Of a DNA stretch of 7,036 nt, positions 5,148 to 7,036 are shown piece after piece. Below the pieces are notes generated by a model. It was not told the origin of the DNA, did not search any database, and saw only the letters and a program-made list of their open reading frames with translations. Position numbers and translations under genes: made by a program. Each line of letters begins with the position of its first letter. Position 1 is the first letter of the stretch. Source of the DNA: an uncultured Oscillospiraceae bacterium (GTDB lineage: Bacteria > Bacillota > Clostridia > Oscillospirales > Oscillospiraceae); the NCBI GenBank assembly GCA_934569215.1, contig CAKTKF010000052.1, forward strand, positions 1-7,036. Direction: 5' to 3'.

Positions 5148-5963
5148 ATGAAAAAACGCATTATTTCCGCAGCGATTCTGGTGCCGATCCTCTTTCTTCT
5201 GACACTGGCCGCACCGGTGATTGCCGCGTCACTGGTCATGAGTGCGCTCATGGCCATCGCGGCCTACGAGCTTCTGTACCGCACAGGGCTTGTAAAGCGG
5301 CCGCGGCTGGTGATCTACTCCTGCATCATGGCGGCCGCCGTGTGCATGTGGAGCTATTTCGGCGCGATTCATTCCTACTTTGTCATCCTCATGATCGCGT
5401 TCTTCATCCTGATGTTCTCGGAGATGATGCTCGACCACATAAAGGTTCACTTTGAAACCCTTGCCATGTGCTTTGTGGCGGGTCTTCTCATCCCCTACAT
5501 GCTCAGCTCCCTCATCCGTATTCTGAATATGGATATCGGCCGGTATGTCATCCTGATTCCCTTCGTGGTGGCGTTCATGTCCGACGCAGGCGCTTACTTT
5601 ATCGGCCTGAAATTCGGGCGGCACAAGCTGGCGCCTGTGGTCAGCCCCAACAAGACCATTGAGGGCGCACTGGGCGGCGTTGCCTTCGCCGTGGTCAGTA
5701 TGCTGCTCTACGCTCTGGTCATCGACCTTCTCCCCGGCAATCTCCGGGTCAACTACGGCCTTGCGCTGCTGTACGGCTTTATCGGTTCCCTGCTGGGCAT
5801 TTTCGGCGATCTGTGCTTCTCCATCATCAAGCGTCAGACCGGAATTAAAGATTACGGCAATCTGATTCCCGGCCACGGCGGCGTGCTGGATCGGTTCGAT
5901 TCTCTGACGCTGGTCGCCCCGGCTATGGAAGTGTTGCTACTGCTGCTTCCCATGGCGGTGTAA
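5148..5963 (+). CDS. cdsA: Phosphatidate cytidylyltransferase (CDP-diacylglycerol synthase)
   Basis: CdsA is an integral membrane enzyme that condenses CTP with phosphatidic acid to give CDP-diacylglycerol and diphosphate, the branch point for bacterial phospholipids. The 271-residue product is of family length. It has an N-terminal helix after MKKR, several hydrophobic segments (about 5-45, 54-92, 104-145, 172-195, 203-220) and a hydrophobic C-terminus. The C-terminal half carries SDAGAYFIG (145-153), SPNKT (166-170), FGD (219-221) and a complete cytidylyltransferase signature from Ser225 to Asp251 (KR, KD, PGHGG, DRFD). The start is set at 5148: it lies ten bases after GGAGGG and four bases beyond the uppS stop codon. 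The longer in-frame start at 5055 would encode residues overlapping uppS that do not resemble the family N-terminus. Confidence 0.97.
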   Translation: MKKRIISAAILVPILFLLTLAAPVIAASLVMSALMAIAAYELLYRTGLVKRPRLVIYSCIMAAAVCMWSYFGAIHSYFVILMIAFFILMFSEMMLDHIKVHFETLAMCFVAGLLIPYMLSSLIRILNMDIGRYVILIPFVVAFMSDAGAYFIGLKFGRHKLAPVVSPNKTIEGALGGVAFAVVSMLLYALVIDLLPGNLRVNYGLALLYGFIGSLLGIFGDLCFSIIKRQTGIKDYGNLIPGHGGVLDRFDSLTLVAPAMEVLLLLLPMAV

Positions 5964-5973
5964 GGAGCGGCCT

Positions 5974-7036
5974 ATGGTGCAGTGTGTCAGCATTCTCGGC
6001 TCCACCGGCTCCATCGGCCGGCAGAGCCTGGACATCATCCGCCGTCTGCCCGGCATCCGGGTAGCGGCGCTCACCGCCGGAACCAATGTGGAGCGAATGG
6101 CGCAGCAGTGCCGGGAGTTTTCGCCGGAGCTTGCCGTTATGGCGACCCAGGAGGCCGCTCAGGCGCTGGCGGAACGAATAAAGGATCTGCCTATCCGGGT
6201 AAACTTTGGTGAGGCAGGTCTGATGGAAGCGGCATCCATGGCGGATGCCGACTGCGTCATCACCGCCGTGGTGGGCATGGTCGGCTTAAAGCCCACCCTC
6301 GCCGCCATCCGGGCAAAGAAGCGCATTGGCCTTGCCAACAAGGAGACTCTGGTCTGCGCTGGGGAGCTGGTGATGGCCGAGGCGGAAAAGTACGGCGCGG
6401 AGATCGTCCCCGTGGATTCCGAGCATTCCGCCATTTTTCAGTGCCTTATGGGCTGCGGCAGTAGAAATGAGATCCAGCGACTGATCCTCACCTGCTCCGG
6501 CGGCCCATTTTTCGGCATGACCCGCGCCCAGCTGGAAACGGTGACCAAGGCCGACGCCCTGAAGCACCCCAACTGGAAAATGGGTGCAAAGATCACCGTT
6601 GACTGTGCCACCCTGATGAACAAGGGGCTGGAGGTCATCGAGGCCATGCGGCTGTACCGTCTGCCCCCGGAACAGGTGGACGTGGTCATTCACCGGCAGA
6701 GCATCGTTCACAGCATGGTGGAATTCACCGACGGCGCGGTGATGGCGCAGATGGGTTCGCCGGATATGCGACTGCCCATTCAGCTGGCGCTGACCTACCC
6801 GGAGCGGATTCCCTCCCCGGTGGAGCGGCTGGATTTGCTGTCCTGCGGCCCGCTGACGTTTTCCGCCCCGGATACGGAGAATTTTCCCTGTCTGGCGCTG
6901 GCGCGGGACTGCGCGAAGGCGGGCGGAACGGCCTGCCCTGCCATGAACGGCGCCAATGAAGAAGCCGTCGCCATGTTCCTGAATGACAAGATCGGCTTTT
7001 ACGACATCTACCGGCTGGTGAATGCCGCCGCGTCCC
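5974..7036 (+). CDS. dxr: 1-deoxy-D-xylulose 5-phosphate reductoisomerase, 3' end beyond window
   Basis: Dxr converts DXP to MEP with NADPH and a divalent metal, the committed step of the MEP isoprenoid pathway, and so feeds UppS in the same operon. The frame is open from 5974 to the right edge, giving 354 residues; complete enzymes have about 380-400, so only the C-terminal helical end is missing. Motifs are GSTGSIG (9-15, NADPH binding), LANKET (120-125), DSEHSAIFQ (148-156, metal ligands Asp148 and Glu150), TCSGGPF (173-179), HPNWKMG (198-204, active-site flap), MNKGLE (215-220, metal ligand Glu220), IHRQSIVHSMVEF, MGSPDMRLPIQLALTYPER and MNGANEEAV. Cys211 stands where E. coli has substrate-binding Ser222, and Cys174 precedes the conserved Ser175. 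The ATG is six bases after AAGGAG, which overlaps the cdsA stop codon. The protein is cysteine-rich, with twelve in the visible part. Confidence 0.97.
   Translation, partial: MVQCVSILGSTGSIGRQSLDIIRRLPGIRVAALTAGTNVERMAQQCREFSPELAVMATQEAAQALAERIKDLPIRVNFGEAGLMEAASMADADCVITAVVGMVGLKPTLAAIRAKKRIGLANKETLVCAGELVMAEAEKYGAEIVPVDSEHSAIFQCLMGCGSRNEIQRLILTCSGGPFFGMTRAQLETVTKADALKHPNWKMGAKITVDCATLMNKGLEVIEAMRLYRLPPEQVDVVIHRQSIVHSMVEFTDGAVMAQMGSPDMRLPIQLALTYPERIPSPVERLDLLSCGPLTFSAPDTENFPCLALARDCAKAGGTACPAMNGANEEAVAMFLNDKIGFYDIYRLVNAAAS

Noticed and set aside
4268..5257. A 329-codon minus-strand open frame opposite uppS and the ends of frr and cdsA.
   Set aside because: It spans the ends of three confidently identified plus-strand genes, has no ribosome site or promoter and shows no domain.
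5229..5876. A 215-codon minus-strand frame opposite cdsA, rich in His, Asp and Glu.
   Set aside because: Its composition is the expected antisense of a membrane protein; no start signal or family resemblance.
1..7036. Searched by eye for tRNA or rRNA genes, CRISPR arrays, insertion sequences and att sites.
   Set aside because: No cloverleaf, regularly spaced spacer array, transposase or terminal inverted repeat was seen; the 23-bp repeats near 1000 are short promoter elements, not a CRISPR.

Overview
The window is chromosomal housekeeping sequence from a low-GC-lineage (Firmicutes/Bacillota) bacterium with fairly GC-rich genes. It most resembles an anaerobic gut Clostridia member, possibly Oscillospirales. 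The evidence is the gene order pyrH-frr-uppS-cdsA-dxr (the Firmicutes ribosome-recycling/envelope/isoprenoid cluster), strong AAGGAG-type ribosome binding sites, textbook sigma-A promoters in AT-rich gaps, and a small XRE regulator paired with a multi-pass membrane protein. The genus cannot be fixed from the sequence.

Layout, left to right. (1) Positions 1-94 hold a leftward extended -10 promoter and leader for a gene outside the window. (2) Positions 142-272 hold no gene but three dyads; one is the rho-independent terminator of the next operon. (3) Positions 273-947 (minus) are a two-gene operon: a 67-aa Cro/C1-type regulator followed by a 155-aa four-helix membrane protein of unknown function. 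Its promoter carries three CTTTGCA copies at an exact 23-bp period, a probable operator array. (4) Positions 1104-2783 (minus) are glnS, glutaminyl-tRNA synthetase, with its own promoter and terminator. (5) Positions 2784-3032 are a divergent intergenic region with promoters for glnS and pyrH and several dyads. (6) Positions 3033-7036 (plus) are an operon: pyrH (UMP kinase), frr (ribosome recycling factor), uppS (polyprenyl diphosphate synthase), cdsA (CDP-diacylglycerol synthase) and dxr (DXP reductoisomerase, cut by the right edge).

How the genes work together: PyrH supplies UDP for nucleic acid, CTP and UDP-sugar synthesis. Frr recycles ribosomes. Dxr commits carbon to the MEP isoprenoid pathway, whose products UppS turns into the undecaprenyl carrier for cell-wall synthesis. 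CdsA uses CTP to make the phospholipid precursor CDP-diacylglycerol. The cluster therefore couples growth, translation and envelope building. A large hairpin between frr and uppS may adjust expression of the distal envelope genes.

I found no clear novel system. The items most worth a second look are the 23-bp-phased operator array with its regulator/membrane-protein pair, two cysteines at the phosphate-binding site of Dxr, and the frr-uppS hairpin. Translation starts were revised for glnS, pyrH and cdsA because the longest open frames run back into promoters or upstream genes.
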